From: an uncultured Methanospirillum sp.
GTDB taxonomy: Archaea; Halobacteriota; Methanomicrobia; Methanomicrobiales; Methanospirillaceae
Length of the DNA: 64,000 nucleotides
Assembly (NCBI RefSeq): GCF_963668475.1
Contig: NZ_OY764544.1
Span: 3,038,001-3,102,000 of the forward strand
Direction of reading: 5' to 3'
In this document: positions 28,690-37,807 of the stretch, piece after piece
How the letters are laid out: each line of letters starts with the position of its first letter
Position numbering within the stretch: the stretch's first letter is position 1
Made by a program: the position numbers and the translations under genes
The notes under the pieces: model-generated
The model's input: the letters and a program-made list of their open reading frames with translations, nothing else
Databases searched by the model: none
Told to the model about the DNA's origin: nothing

Positions 28690-30120
28690 GGTAGTGTCAG
28701 GAATATGCTGTAAAATAAATCGACCCTAATCTCTACACATTCCCATTAAACTGATCCATATAAATAATTATCTCGCTATCGCTACTAAGCACGGTGTGAA
28801 GGGGAGGGGCTTTGTGCCCCGACCTCCCTATCCTTTGATTTTCCTTATTGTGTATCTAATTGAGTGAACGACTAAGCAGGTTGGAGACTTACATTTGTTT
28901 TCTCCACCTGTACACTTTCGACGACATATGGATCAATGGATAGATATCGTTTCCCGGTTATCCATTCCTCATTCATATCCATCAATATTGAACCAATTAG
29001 GCGAATCAGGGAATCTTCTGATGGAAATGCCCCAACAACTCGCGCACGCCTCTTAATCTCCTTATTAACTCTTTCCATTAAATTAGTAGTTCTGATCTTC
29101 TTCCAGTGTTCTTTTGGAAAGGCCTGATAATTGTTGATATCTGGGTAAAAGCGTTCAATTGTCCTAACAGCTTTGTTGTATCCATGATAATGGAGATCTT
29201 CTGATATCTCATTTAAATCTCCATTATTTTCAAATAGGGCTGCTTTAAGGAAAGGTCGAAAGATATCTTGACTCCTTACATGAATGTTTCTCATGATTGC
29301 TCTGAGAAAATGAACCAGACACATTTGCCAACAAGTACCGGGAAATGATTCAAGAACCGCTGCCTGAATGCCTTTATGCCCATCCGATGTGACCATTTGT
29401 ACTCCTCGAAGTCCTCGTTCTTTTAATTCGTCGAATAGAGATCGCCAAAAAGCTTCATCTTCTCTATCGGCGACTTTCAGACCGATTAATTCTCGATAAC
29501 CATCTTCTCGAACTCCAGCAATGAGGAGAACGGCTTTGGAAACAAACCTTCCATGAGAACGAACTTTAAGGTAAACTGCGTCAACGTTGAGATAAATAAT
29601 CGGCATCTCAATTGGACGTTCGAGAAATTCCTTCACAGCCTGATCCAGTTCTTGAGCCATTCTTGATACAGTGTCTGCAGATATTCCTTCAATTCCTAAG
29701 GTTTCAATGATCGTTTTTACTTTTCGGGTTGAAACTCCCTGAATATAGGATTCAACAATAGTGTTCTCTAACGCACGTTCTACTCTACTATACCGGTCAA
29801 AAACGACAGTCTGAAATGGTTTTTCTCGAAGATCCGGTTTATCTAGAATTATGTTACCATGTCTTGTTTTAAGAGTTCGACTGCGTTTCCCATTACGATG
29901 GGCAGTACGGTTTTCTGAACGCTCGTATCTTGATGTCCCGGTTTGCTGTTCAAGTTCAAATTCCATGACCAGATTTAAAAAGAAGGTGATGAGTTTCTTC
30001 ATCGCCTCATCCTGGTCAGCAAGATATTCTTCTATAAAGTCCAATAAATCCATGGTCCTGTTCTCCTTTGGTCAGTAGATACAGGGCCGTCTAAATTTAC
30101 AGCACTTTTCTTACGCTATC
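28690..30120 (-). mobile_element. IS256-family insertion sequence, apparently intact
   Basis: 1431 bp. Imperfect terminal inverted repeats of 25 bp (19 matches): left end GGTAGTGTCAGG... and right end, read inward, GATAGCGTAAGA..., both ending in GCTGTAAA. It is flanked by the 8-bp direct repeat TCAGGTTT. It holds one intact transposase gene. A GC-rich hairpin at about 28801-28827 follows the transposase stop. Confidence 0.9.
28872..30053 (-). CDS. IS256-family transposase
   Basis: 393 residues, full length and uninterrupted. The DDE residues appear in IIYLNVDAVYLKVR (D), MVTSDGHKGIQAA (D) and TTNLMERVNKEIKRR (E), and the family helix CWQMCLVHFLRAIMRN is present. The inserted copy looks recent because the reading frame and the ends are preserved while its host IS1634 is frameshifted. 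Confidence 0.95.
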   Translation of the reverse strand: MDLLDFIEEYLADQDEAMKKLITFFLNLVMEFELEQQTGTSRYERSENRTAHRNGKRSRTLKTRHGNIILDKPDLREKPFQTVVFDRYSRVERALENTIVESYIQGVSTRKVKTIIETLGIEGISADTVSRMAQELDQAVKEFLERPIEMPIIYLNVDAVYLKVRSHGRFVSKAVLLIAGVREDGYRELIGLKVADREDEAFWRSLFDELKERGLRGVQMVTSDGHKGIQAAVLESFPGTCWQMCLVHFLRAIMRNIHVRSQDIFRPFLKAALFENNGDLNEISEDLHYHGYNKAVRTIERFYPDINNYQAFPKEHWKKIRTTNLMERVNKEIKRRARVVGAFPSEDSLIRLIGSILMDMNEEWITGKRYLSIDPYVVESVQVEKTNVSLQPA

Positions 30121-30128
30121 TCAGGTTT
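30121..30128. repeat. IS256 target-site duplication, right copy
   Basis: TCAGGTTT, identical to 28682-28689. Confidence 0.85.
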
Positions 30129-30465
30129 CACTCCAGGACCGAGAAGTCTCTCGGTTGCAATATCTTCGAAGAATTCGGGAAGGATGTGCAGACGACGTTC
30201 AGTAAACCCGAGGCAATTTAAAAGAAGTGCTTTTACTGCTAATCCGTGACTGATATGATGAGGACGGGTTTTGGGAATGCAAGTGTCTATGCACTCCCAG
30301 ATTCGGAGTTGATCTATGAGCCCCGAGATCAAACCAAGATGTGAGATTGTGACGTTTGAACCCTCAATTATCTCCATATGATGATTGTAGGTCGATCTTC
30401 TTATATTTAAGATTTCGGTACAAAATAATTAGTATTTTGATATTCAACATGCCGAGAGTCGGTTA

Positions 30466-30541
30466 GTGGCAAAGATGGGTTAGAATATGCAAGAATTAAA
30501 CTGTGTCATCTTTATCCACTAATTTAAGTGACGAGAGACAC
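30466..30541 (+). mobile_element. IS630-family 3' end, remnant A-right
   Basis: The terminal 76 bp of an IS630 copy in plus orientation (last codons like ARIKLCHLYPLI, then a terminus matching AGTGTCTCTCGTCACTTAA on the opposite strand). It is the mirror image of the remnant at 27172-27310. It ends at a TA (30542-30543) shared with the next IS630 copy. Confidence 0.7.
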
Positions 30542-31118
30542 TAGTATCCCTCGCCACTTTATTCTGTAAATAAATATGCCAAAAGTACTTTATAAAAGTA
30601 CGTACTATACAAGTTAATGTTGCGAAAATATTCAGTTTATCTTCCAGATTTTGAACGTGAAGAATTACTATCCATCGTAAAGAAGGGTATAGCCCCAGCA
30701 TATCGCATAAAACATGCCCAAATTCTATTAAATGCTGATAAGAACGGCCCTATTTTACCTGATTGGAGAGTTGCTGATTTCATTAAGTGTCATCCTCAAA
30801 CCGTTTTTAACGTGAGAAAAAGATATCATGAGCAGGGTCTTAAATCTGCATTGGATCGGAAATTCCGTGAAGAACCTCCGATAGAACCAATTTTAGATGG
30901 ACATAAGAAGCTCAATTGATTGCAATTGCTTGTAGTCAGCCTCCCACTGGTTATGCTCGATGGACGTTTAGACTACTTTCCGAGCGTATGGTTGAATTAG
31001 AGATAGTTGAAACAATTTCTCCAAAAACAGTTGAAAGAGCCCTAAAAAAACGAACTCAAACCTCACCTAAAAAAGTGTTGGGTAATCCCACCCAAACAGA
31101 ACGCTGAATTTGTTGCTC

Positions 31119-31123
31119 ATATG
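31119..31123. repeat. ISH3 target-site duplication, left copy
   Basis: ATATG, repeated at 33701-33705. Joining through one copy restores the IS630 frame ...EFVAHMEDVL.... Confidence 0.8.
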
Positions 31124-31155
31124 CAGTAGTTCGCTAACTCATTTACAGATTTCAA

Positions 31156-32343
31156 TTATTTAACGTAACTATATCGAGATCTCTCAATTGGAACCCTGTA
31201 TGAGGGAATTCGAGTCCTAAACTTTCTCAACTTTTTTGTATAATTCCAAAGGAGATCAAGGAACCATTCAAACCTGAATGCACGCAAAATAATTACACGA
31301 GGACCTGTCTGGATAGGTGAAAAATAATCCCATGCTATCGCAAGCCAAATATTCTTTAAGAGCATTGAAACTATGGCGTAAAAACACCTAAGTTTTACAC
31401 TTTTAGACGATGTTTTAGGCTTTGACCGGTTTCTCATCCTATAAGATGATTCAATTGCGAATCGAGTACGATATATGTTGAAAATCTTTTTGAACTTCCA
31501 ATCTATTCCAAATACAACATATCCATAGTTAATCGCTTTGTTCTTCCCTCTTTTCCCTTTCGAGTATGTGGTAACAACAACTAATCTGAAAGTAACTGGG
31601 CACTTTCGGTCCTTCATTGTATAGGTGTCAAACCTTGATCCTCTTCCGTCTAATAACTCTATCATCCGTTTTCCATGTCTTTTTACTGGGATAATGTGAG
31701 GCACATCGCAGATCTGTAATAGTTTGATAACTTTTTTACTATAAAAACCACGATCTAAACATAAAACCTCCATCTTCAGGTTTAATGACTTTATTACGTC
31801 CAAAAAGTATGCTACATAGTAAGCTGAAGAGAACTCCGGATGCATCGGGAGGATGGATAAAGTAAGCTGACGGTTTTTGTTAATGACATACAGAGTTGCA
31901 TATCCGTAAAAATCGTTTGTAGACTTCTTTTTCTGGCTTCTGACAATATAATCACAGTTTTCCTGGGTTTGATTACCATAGTAGGGATCCAACGTAAAAT
32001 CTATTGCGAATTTATACGCTGTTCCAGGATTAAGGATGGATATTGCATCAGAGGTTAGTATTTCTACATTATTTTCCTGAAGAAAGTCAAAGTCAAGTTT
32101 CTGAAGGTGGTGCCGCATTGAGGTTTCACAAGGAACATTAACAAGACTATTCGTTGTTGAATGAATTGATCCCTGATTAGAAGCCATTCCGACGACTGTT
32201 TCAATAACTTTTCTCTGGTTCAGTTTTCCTCGAATCGGGATTTGAAGAGTCTTGTCAAGCGCAGAAACCACCCTTCTAAAGCACGTCTTCTCACTAATTG
32301 AAGGGCAATTTGTCGCAGGATTGGATTTAAACTGATATGCCAC
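31156..32343 (-). CDS. ISH3-family transposase
   Basis: 395 residues, full length, from a GTG codon. DDE residues lie in FAIDFTLDPYYGN (D), MEVLCLDRGFYSKKVI (D) and YRTRFAIESSYRMRN (E). The central VKRHGKRM and C-terminal WYDY-like WLAIAWDYFSP match the archaeal ISH3 group of IS4-like transposases. The coding frame is intact but its upstream region is cut by the ISAzo13 insertion, so it may not be expressed. Confidence 0.88.
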   Translation of the reverse strand: MAYQFKSNPATNCPSISEKTCFRRVVSALDKTLQIPIRGKLNQRKVIETVVGMASNQGSIHSTTNSLVNVPCETSMRHHLQKLDFDFLQENNVEILTSDAISILNPGTAYKFAIDFTLDPYYGNQTQENCDYIVRSQKKKSTNDFYGYATLYVINKNRQLTLSILPMHPEFSSAYYVAYFLDVIKSLNLKMEVLCLDRGFYSKKVIKLLQICDVPHIIPVKRHGKRMIELLDGRGSRFDTYTMKDRKCPVTFRLVVVTTYSKGKRGKNKAINYGYVVFGIDWKFKKIFNIYRTRFAIESSYRMRNRSKPKTSSKSVKLRCFYAIVSMLLKNIWLAIAWDYFSPIQTGPRVIILRAFRFEWFLDLLWNYTKKLRKFRTRIPSYRVPIERSRYSYVK

Positions 32344-32360
32344 AGGGGGCTACTCATATC

Positions 32361-33617
32361 TATATTAAGGTGCCGAATTGCACTCGGTGTCGAAAAATTG
32401 AGTTAGGACCTGTAAATTAATTATTCGATCGTCTTCTTGGGGTGATGGTATAATTCCACTCTCCGTGGAAGTTATTGGGATGGATACGTAGTTGCTCCAT
32501 AGTTTCATCTGAAATTTTCAATCCAGTTGGATATAGTGAAGTGTCAATATCACATTCAACTTTCAAACCCGTTTCTGTTTTAGTATTTCCGATAAGATTC
32601 ACTATGGTCTCTAAACTGATAAGTGGTCTTCCTCTCCAATTTTGTGTAATCGCAGAGAATAACCTATGCTCAATTTTATTCCATTTGCTAGTCCCTGGAG
32701 GAAAATGACATGTGGATATAATCAATCCAGTTTCATCTGAAAAATTTTGTAAATCAGCTTTCCATGCTTTTCTTCTATATCCATTACTTCCTCCTGAATC
32801 TGCAGTTATTAAGAGAAATTTAGCATTTGGATAAGCCTCTTGGCCCATTGTTTTCCACCATCTTCGAATACTCTCGACGGCAAATTCAGAAGTTTCATGA
32901 TCAACTCCTACATTCACCCAACCAGAGTTATTGTTGATATCATAAACTCCATATGGAATAGCTTTGCCCAGGTCTAGATCCATGAAATCGTGACTATTTA
33001 CTTCTAAAGGTGATCCTTTTGGTTGCCATTCACATCCGTTATTTTTAAAATTGCCAATATTTTCTTTCTTTTTACAATCTACAGAAATAATTGGTTGTTC
33101 AAACTCTTGGAACAGTTTCACAGATTCATTAATAAATTCAAATTGAGCATTGCGATCTTCATGAGATTGTCCTTCGATTGTCTTTTTGGCTCCTTGAACA
33201 CTATAGTTTAATTTATCAAGTATTTTTGCCACAGTGGTATGACTTACTTGATGACCCTTTTCACGTAATAATTTGGCCAAGTTACGCGTACTTAAGCATG
33301 TCCATCGTAAAGGGGACTCAGGATCTCCTCGTGATGTGGGTTCAACAAGGGCATCTAAGTCGGACTCTAATTGGGGGTCATATTCCTGAATTTTTTTTCT
33401 TCCTCCACCTGAATGTCTAACTCGATCTGTTTCAAAAATTATTCCCTCTTTTAGTTCCTCTCTTCCAATATTGATTGTGGAACGAGAAACACCTGTTAAT
33501 TGAGAGACCAATGTGACCCCTCCCCTACCATATGATTCAGCTTCAATTGCTGCTAATAGACGTTTTTGTCTTTCATTCAAATGAGGGGCCAATTTGTCTT
33601 AGATTTTGTGTAATGCG
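32361..33617 (-). mobile_element. ISAzo13-type element nested in ISH3 (ends approximate)
   Basis: The element holds the complete transposase gene 32417-33592. A possible 5-bp duplication ATATC (32356-32360 and 33618-33622) would place the ends here. The terminal inverted repeats are not convincing, so the limits are uncertain by about 40 bp on each side. Confidence 0.5.
32417..33592 (-). CDS. ISAzo13-family transposase
   Basis: 391 residues, uninterrupted. N-terminal HTH (VSQLTGVSRSTINIGREEL), then a conserved region (TCLSTRNLAKLLREKGHQVSHTTV). A DDE core follows with ISVDCKKKENIGNF (D), LLITADSGGSNGYR (D) and SKWNKIEHRLFSAI (E). These match ISAzo13 transposases of about 400 residues. Confidence 0.9.
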   Translation of the reverse strand: MAPHLNERQKRLLAAIEAESYGRGGVTLVSQLTGVSRSTINIGREELKEGIIFETDRVRHSGGGRKKIQEYDPQLESDLDALVEPTSRGDPESPLRWTCLSTRNLAKLLREKGHQVSHTTVAKILDKLNYSVQGAKKTIEGQSHEDRNAQFEFINESVKLFQEFEQPIISVDCKKKENIGNFKNNGCEWQPKGSPLEVNSHDFMDLDLGKAIPYGVYDINNNSGWVNVGVDHETSEFAVESIRRWWKTMGQEAYPNAKFLLITADSGGSNGYRRKAWKADLQNFSDETGLIISTCHFPPGTSKWNKIEHRLFSAITQNWRGRPLISLETIVNLIGNTKTETGLKVECDIDTSLYPTGLKISDETMEQLRIHPNNFHGEWNYTITPRRRSNN

Positions 33618-33700
33618 ATATCAGAATCCATAAAAGTATTTGGATTATGAGGATAAATAACGATCGAGTTATAACTTTACGATCCCTTAGTGAACTACTG

Positions 33701-33705
33701 ATATG
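33701..33705. repeat. ISH3 target-site duplication, right copy
   Basis: ATATG, identical to 31119-31123. Confidence 0.8.
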
Positions 33706-34373
33706 GAAGATGTCCTTGAAATTTATCATCTTCCATATAATCCAAATATCCCTGTTATTTGCATGGATGAGAAACCGATTCAATTAATTTCTGATACCAG
33801 ACCTTCAATTCCTCCATCACCATCTCATCCTGAACGATTTGACTATGAATATCAGAGAAATGGAACGTCAAATATCTTTATTTTCACTGAACCATTGAAA
33901 GGTTGGCGAAAAGCGGTTGTAAAGGAAAGGAAAACAAAGCAGGATTGGGCTGAAGAAATCCGAACGTTATTAGTTCAGGATTACCCATCTGCATCGAAAA
34001 TTATTTTGATCTACGATAATTTGAATACCCATACAATAGGGGCATTATATGCAACATTTACACCTAAGAAGCATTGAACCTCTCCAAACGATTAGAGGTT
34101 CATCACACACCAAAACATGGTTCATGGCTAAACATTGCAGAAATTGAGTTGAGTGTAATGACTACGCAATGTTAAACAGAAGAATTGGGGATCCTATTTC
34201 TTTAAAAAATGAAATTAAAGTTTGGCAGAAGAACCGAAATGAAAATCAAAAGGCAGTAAACTGGCAATTCAAATCAGAAGATGCAAGAATTAAACTGCAT
34301 CATCTCTATCCACAAATTTAAGTGGCGATGGGCACTAGACATTCGACAGGGTAATAATGTTGGAATAAATTTT

Positions 34374-36269
34374 TTATGGGTAAAATAATTCCTTCACCCG
34401 ATTTGGTAAAATGAGATAAATTTGTAATTCTCCCCCATCCTGAATTTTATTAACACTGAAATCACATTCAAGTCGTGAATAGTTTTGCGGAGTAATCAAA
34501 TCGAAATATTCCTCTGTTTGAGTAAACCAGTAATGATAGGGATTTATCGGAGGATACTTTAAGAAATATGTGTTTGATGGGTATTGTAATCCAAGAGTTT
34601 CGAATTTTTCGTACCCAAATCCTGAAGGAGGTCTAACGCCTCTAGTTTTCAATGAGTGAGTTTGTATCTTAGTTGCCATTGAATAACCATACAAAAACCA
34701 GAAATATTGCAATTGATGAAATCTTGTAAGTGTTTCTAATATTGGAAAATCTGGGTCCCGATTCTCATAAAATAATTGCATTCCTGAAATATCCTGAAAT
34801 GTTGCCTGTTGATTAATTTGCCCAATATTTGGGCTTGGGAAACAATTACTAATAGAAACTGTAATTATTATTATTAATGAAACAATAAAAATAATTGAAA
34901 ATATTTTTTGGGGAAGATTCATCGATTTTAGTAAGAGAATATCAGAAAAATAAAAACCTAATATAAATAATGAGAATAAAAGGATATATTTATATTGGCG
35001 GAAGATATGTACCCCGATTCCTGATCCTAATGTCAAAAAGACAATTGAAACTAGAATTGTTACAGAAAAAAGAATCGAAATAATTAGATAATTTTGTTTC
35101 CATTGTTGTGGTTTTTGTTTTATAAAATAATATATTAAAAATAGTATACTTAAAAATGAAGTAACTATTATTTGTCCGTAACTTTCTATTAAAACAATGA
35201 TTTTTCTGGTGAACGTTGCATGACTAGCTATTTGATTAAAAGGAGAATAATATGTACTTGATTCGCCGCTAATATAACCTGCGTATGTTTTTAGTTGTGA
35301 TTCGAATGCACTAGTATATGAAAAATAAAAAATAAAACCAATTAATAGGATTAGTAATATATAGAATAAATGAATGTAATCGAAATAATGATGTCTATAT
35401 AAAAAATTTGTCCCTATCAATACAACAATTACTGTTGTTATCCATATAGAGGGAAAAAGAACTGTTTCAGGATGGATAAACCAAAAAGTAATACTAAGGA
35501 TGATCCCTAGTATAAGGTAATTCCGATTGTATGGGTGGGTAAATCCCATATTGTATAAGCAATGTAGAAATAAGGGAATCATTAGCCAACCAATCGTTGA
35601 TGGGAGAATATTCCCCCCACTTATAAAGTTGCCCATGATCGGAATTGTTGCTAATGAAGTAATGATAATTACCTGATATCTATCGCATCCAATAGAACGT
35701 GAAAGACAAAAAATACTAATGATATAAATAACGAAGTAGAATGGGATAAAGTAGTGAGTAAAGTTTGACTCATGAATGTTAGGAACATCTAATATTATCA
35801 ATATAATCGACACAAACACATGAGAGTATGGATAATGATCAATGGGAATAAAACCAGAATTACAAATATCAATAATATATCCTATGTGCTGATATGTGTC
35901 TCCATCAGCTGACAAGTATCCTCGTATTAAGGGAATGAATAGAATTAACAAAATTGTTGCTACAGAAATAATCAACAGGCCGAATGCAGTTTTTTCTTGA
36001 AATGATATCCACAATCGATTTGATGCTGTTAATAATATATATGCAAATGGAAAACTGAAGAGAATTCCAAGCAGGACCCAAAAAATAGAAGGATAAATTT
36101 CATAGACTGAATATTCATATCCTTTTGCAGAAGGGATGAATAATAAAATAAATGATATCGCAGCAAAACAAATAACTGCAGATAACAAAATTATCTTATT
36201 AGATATAGAATTACTATATTGATTATTAAAAAAACTGGGCATTGTTTTTTGTTTCATATTATTCAGCAT
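34374..36269 (-). CDS. Large polytopic membrane protein, possible glycan polymerase or GT-C type transferase
   Basis: 631 residues with roughly 12-13 hydrophobic helices and a C-terminal soluble tail of about 120 residues (ending NRVKELFYP). The first large loop has LSADGDTYQHIGYIIDICNSGFIPIDHYPYSHVF. Acidic and His residues after an early helix recall GT-C glycosyltransferases and related archaeal membrane proteins, but no signature is decisive. It is the last gene of the right-hand polysaccharide block, 38 bp from the IS array. A role in polymerisation or transfer of the glycan is inferred from position. Confidence 0.7.
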   Translation of the reverse strand: MLNNMKQKTMPSFFNNQYSNSISNKIILLSAVICFAAISFILLFIPSAKGYEYSVYEIYPSIFWVLLGILFSFPFAYILLTASNRLWISFQEKTAFGLLIISVATILLILFIPLIRGYLSADGDTYQHIGYIIDICNSGFIPIDHYPYSHVFVSIILIILDVPNIHESNFTHYFIPFYFVIYIISIFCLSRSIGCDRYQVIIITSLATIPIMGNFISGGNILPSTIGWLMIPLFLHCLYNMGFTHPYNRNYLILGIILSITFWFIHPETVLFPSIWITTVIVVLIGTNFLYRHHYFDYIHLFYILLILLIGFIFYFSYTSAFESQLKTYAGYISGESSTYYSPFNQIASHATFTRKIIVLIESYGQIIVTSFLSILFLIYYFIKQKPQQWKQNYLIISILFSVTILVSIVFLTLGSGIGVHIFRQYKYILLFSLFILGFYFSDILLLKSMNLPQKIFSIIFIVSLIIIITVSISNCFPSPNIGQINQQATFQDISGMQLFYENRDPDFPILETLTRFHQLQYFWFLYGYSMATKIQTHSLKTRGVRPPSGFGYEKFETLGLQYPSNTYFLKYPPINPYHYWFTQTEEYFDLITPQNYSRLECDFSVNKIQDGGELQIYLILPNRVKELFYP

Positions 36270-36402
36270 CTAATAATATTTTAAAAACTTTATATTTGTT
36301 ATTAATTAATTTCGATAGGACAATAATGAGCTCACCACTTATATTCACATCACCTTTTAATCATTAAAATTTATGTTGGAGTAACCTGAGGCAAAAAGTT
36401 AA

Positions 36403-37572
36403 CTAATCAAGAGGGATTACATCATCATTTTTATGTAGATGTATAGTTTTGTTTATAATCTGTACGATAATTTGGGCTTCCTTGGGGAGTTTAATAACTG
36501 GAGTTTGTGGAGGTCGGTTTAATAATCGCCGAATAAATAATTGGATAGTCAAAGGGAAAGAAGCAAAAATAAACAATCCAACTGCAAAAACTTGTGAATA
36601 GGGATTTCCAAAAAAACCACGGACATTTTGAAAATTTTTTATTACTAATATAATTAATTCATTGAGGTCTTGTAATGGTATTTCAGATGAGTCAAATAAT
36701 AATAATTCTTGAGCGACGCATGAGGACAAGCGGTCGAGATTTATTTGGTAGATTCCAGATTTAATATACTCATCAAATAGTGGATATCTAGATGCAGAAG
36801 ATTCAGGAGAGGAATGTTTTAATCTAGGATATGATGATAATTGAATAATATCTCTATATATTTGTGGCTCATCAGAAAAAAATTTAGATTTTGAGGTTAA
36901 TACCGTAAGTAATTCTAACCCTAGTTCTCCAAATCGTAAATCAAATATTCCAGCATTAAATAAACGATCGTATATGTATTTCAAATTTTGAGTTCTTCTT
37001 ATTGATGATATATTATATGTATCTGGTTTAGAAACTGAAAAAGCAAGTAATCGTGAGAAGGGATCCGGATAATTAATTGATAGCGAACGCCCAGGTATTG
37101 CTTCAAAAATTTTTACATTATCTGATTTAGGTTTCTTAATATTATATAACGGTCCTGCAGCTACATCATAATCATCATGTTTGTTTAAAAAATCTATACA
37201 CCTACATAATATTTTCGGATTTGTAAACTCCTTATCCGTGCAAAATAGGGAATATTCTGTCTTAACTTGTTGTGCAGCATCTCCCCATTTTTTTTGGATA
37301 TCTTCACCAAATTTGTCAGTTTCAGGTGGGTATTCTCGATAGAGAATGTTAGATCCTCGTTTTCTAATAATTCTTTTAACTACTTCTCGATTTATGATTT
37401 TTTTCCCTTCAGGTGAGGAATCAGCAACAATAATTTCTCCAAAAGGGAAATGTGAGTGATACCATAGGCATCTACTTAAATAATAATTTCTATTATATGT
37501 TGGTATAATTATGGTTAAATCTTTTAACAATGCATAACTTTTATCAATAGATTGTTCATCGATGAAATCCAT
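36403..37572 (-). CDS. Glycosyltransferase, GT2-like (TIGR00180 type)
   Basis: 389 residues. N-terminal DLTIIIPTYNRNYYLSRCLWYH is the start of a GT-A fold, with VADSSPEG in place of the usual DDGS and a possible metal site in YSLFCTDKEFTNP. This variant fits the TIGR00180 family of archaeal and bacterial glycan glycosyltransferases. A short hydrophobic stretch near residue 335 may attach it to the membrane. Linkage and sugar cannot be read from the sequence. Confidence 0.75.
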   Translation of the reverse strand: MDFIDEQSIDKSYALLKDLTIIIPTYNRNYYLSRCLWYHSHFPFGEIIVADSSPEGKKIINREVVKRIIRKRGSNILYREYPPETDKFGEDIQKKWGDAAQQVKTEYSLFCTDKEFTNPKILCRCIDFLNKHDDYDVAAGPLYNIKKPKSDNVKIFEAIPGRSLSINYPDPFSRLLAFSVSKPDTYNISSIRRTQNLKYIYDRLFNAGIFDLRFGELGLELLTVLTSKSKFFSDEPQIYRDIIQLSSYPRLKHSSPESSASRYPLFDEYIKSGIYQINLDRLSSCVAQELLLFDSSEIPLQDLNELIILVIKNFQNVRGFFGNPYSQVFAVGLFIFASFPLTIQLFIRRLLNRPPQTPVIKLPKEAQIIVQIINKTIHLHKNDDVIPLD

Positions 37573-37807
37573 GTTTTATTACCAATCCATTTTTTGTGGA
37601 GGCTCATTTACTTGACAAATTAACATATAATTTATAAAGTCAAATTCTTCAATTAATCCTTAATCAGTTAGTAGAATTATCGTTCATTCAATTATAATTA
37701 TCTGAAACTATTAAACATTAAGTAGTGCAACCCAATTTTTATATGAGTGAATATAATAAGACTCTTTGTTGGTTTATATAGTTATGTAGAACTTTACCTG
37801 ACTATAC

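Larger units (their letters stand above)
27336..30377 (-). pseudogene. IS1634-family transposase, split by IS256 and frameshifted
   Basis: The N-terminal part (30377 down to 30121) is a DUF4277-type domain with FEDIATERLLGPGVKPE. After the IS256 insertion the frame resumes at 28689 with KPEHLNQYLFGETLDRIAEYDPT and runs to a stop at 27460. It includes HMADSAFYT, RGRPAM and EKGFRFLKSD, typical of IS1634 DDE transposases. The last 40 or so residues (ending GFHVEKYYF) continue in another frame down to 27336, so a small indel near 27470 adds to the damage. It cannot make an active transposase. Confidence 0.85.
27311..30465 (-). mobile_element. IS1634-family element interrupted by IS256
   Basis: Terminal inverted repeats: TAACCGATACTCGGCATGTT (27311-27330) and, on the opposite strand, TAACCGACTCTCGGCATGTT (30465-30446). 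Without the nested IS256 and one target copy, the element is about 1.7 kb, normal for IS1634. No matching target duplication is seen in the flanks, which are two oppositely oriented IS630 ends. Confidence 0.8.
31124..33700 (-). mobile_element. ISH3-type (IS4-like) element with a nested ISAzo13-type element
   Basis: Terminal inverted repeats CAGTAGTTCGCTAAC (31124-31138) and, read inward from 33700, CAGTAGTTCACTAAG. It is flanked by the direct repeat ATATG. Its transposase lies at the left. Between the transposase start and the right terminus a second, different transposase gene is inserted. Confidence 0.8.
30617..34321 (+). pseudogene. IS630-family transposase, decayed and interrupted
   Basis: Pieces: an HTH N-terminus 30617-30919 (CHPQTVFNVRKRYHEQG), a shifted segment 30916 to about 31050 (QPPTGYARWTFRLLSERMVELE), then the original frame KNELKPHLKKCWVIPPKQNAE to 31123. 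After the ISH3 insertion it resumes at 33701 with MEDVLEIYHLPYNPNIPVICMDEKP and IYDNLNTH (DDE residues). Further frameshifts follow near 34070 and 34166 before the end KSEDARIKLHHLYPQI. Several lesions look like single-base losses in short A or T runs. Clearly non-functional. Confidence 0.85.
30544..34335 (+). mobile_element. IS630-family element carrying nested ISH3 and ISAzo13 elements
   Basis: Bounded by TA dinucleotides (30542-30543 and 34336-34337). Left end GTATCCCTCGCCACTTTA, right end read inward GTGCCCATCGCCACTTAA. Removing the inserted block with one target copy leaves about 1.2 kb, the usual IS630 size. Confidence 0.85.

Noticed and set aside
31041-31051. A7 run in the IS630 transposase as a programmed frameshift site
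   Set aside because: The shift needed is +1, not the usual -1, and it only compensates an earlier one-base loss near 30904; other uncompensated lesions show decay.
32367-32392. GCCGAATTGCACTCGGTG palindrome as a regulatory site
   Set aside because: It lies inside the mobile-element block, near the probable edge of the ISAzo13 element, and is more likely part of that element.
37722-37730. TTGCACTAC on the minus strand as another copy of the surface-regulon element
   Set aside because: It shares a 9-mer with the weak site near 59000 but lacks the TGGCA core and a well-placed TATA box; kept out of the main set.
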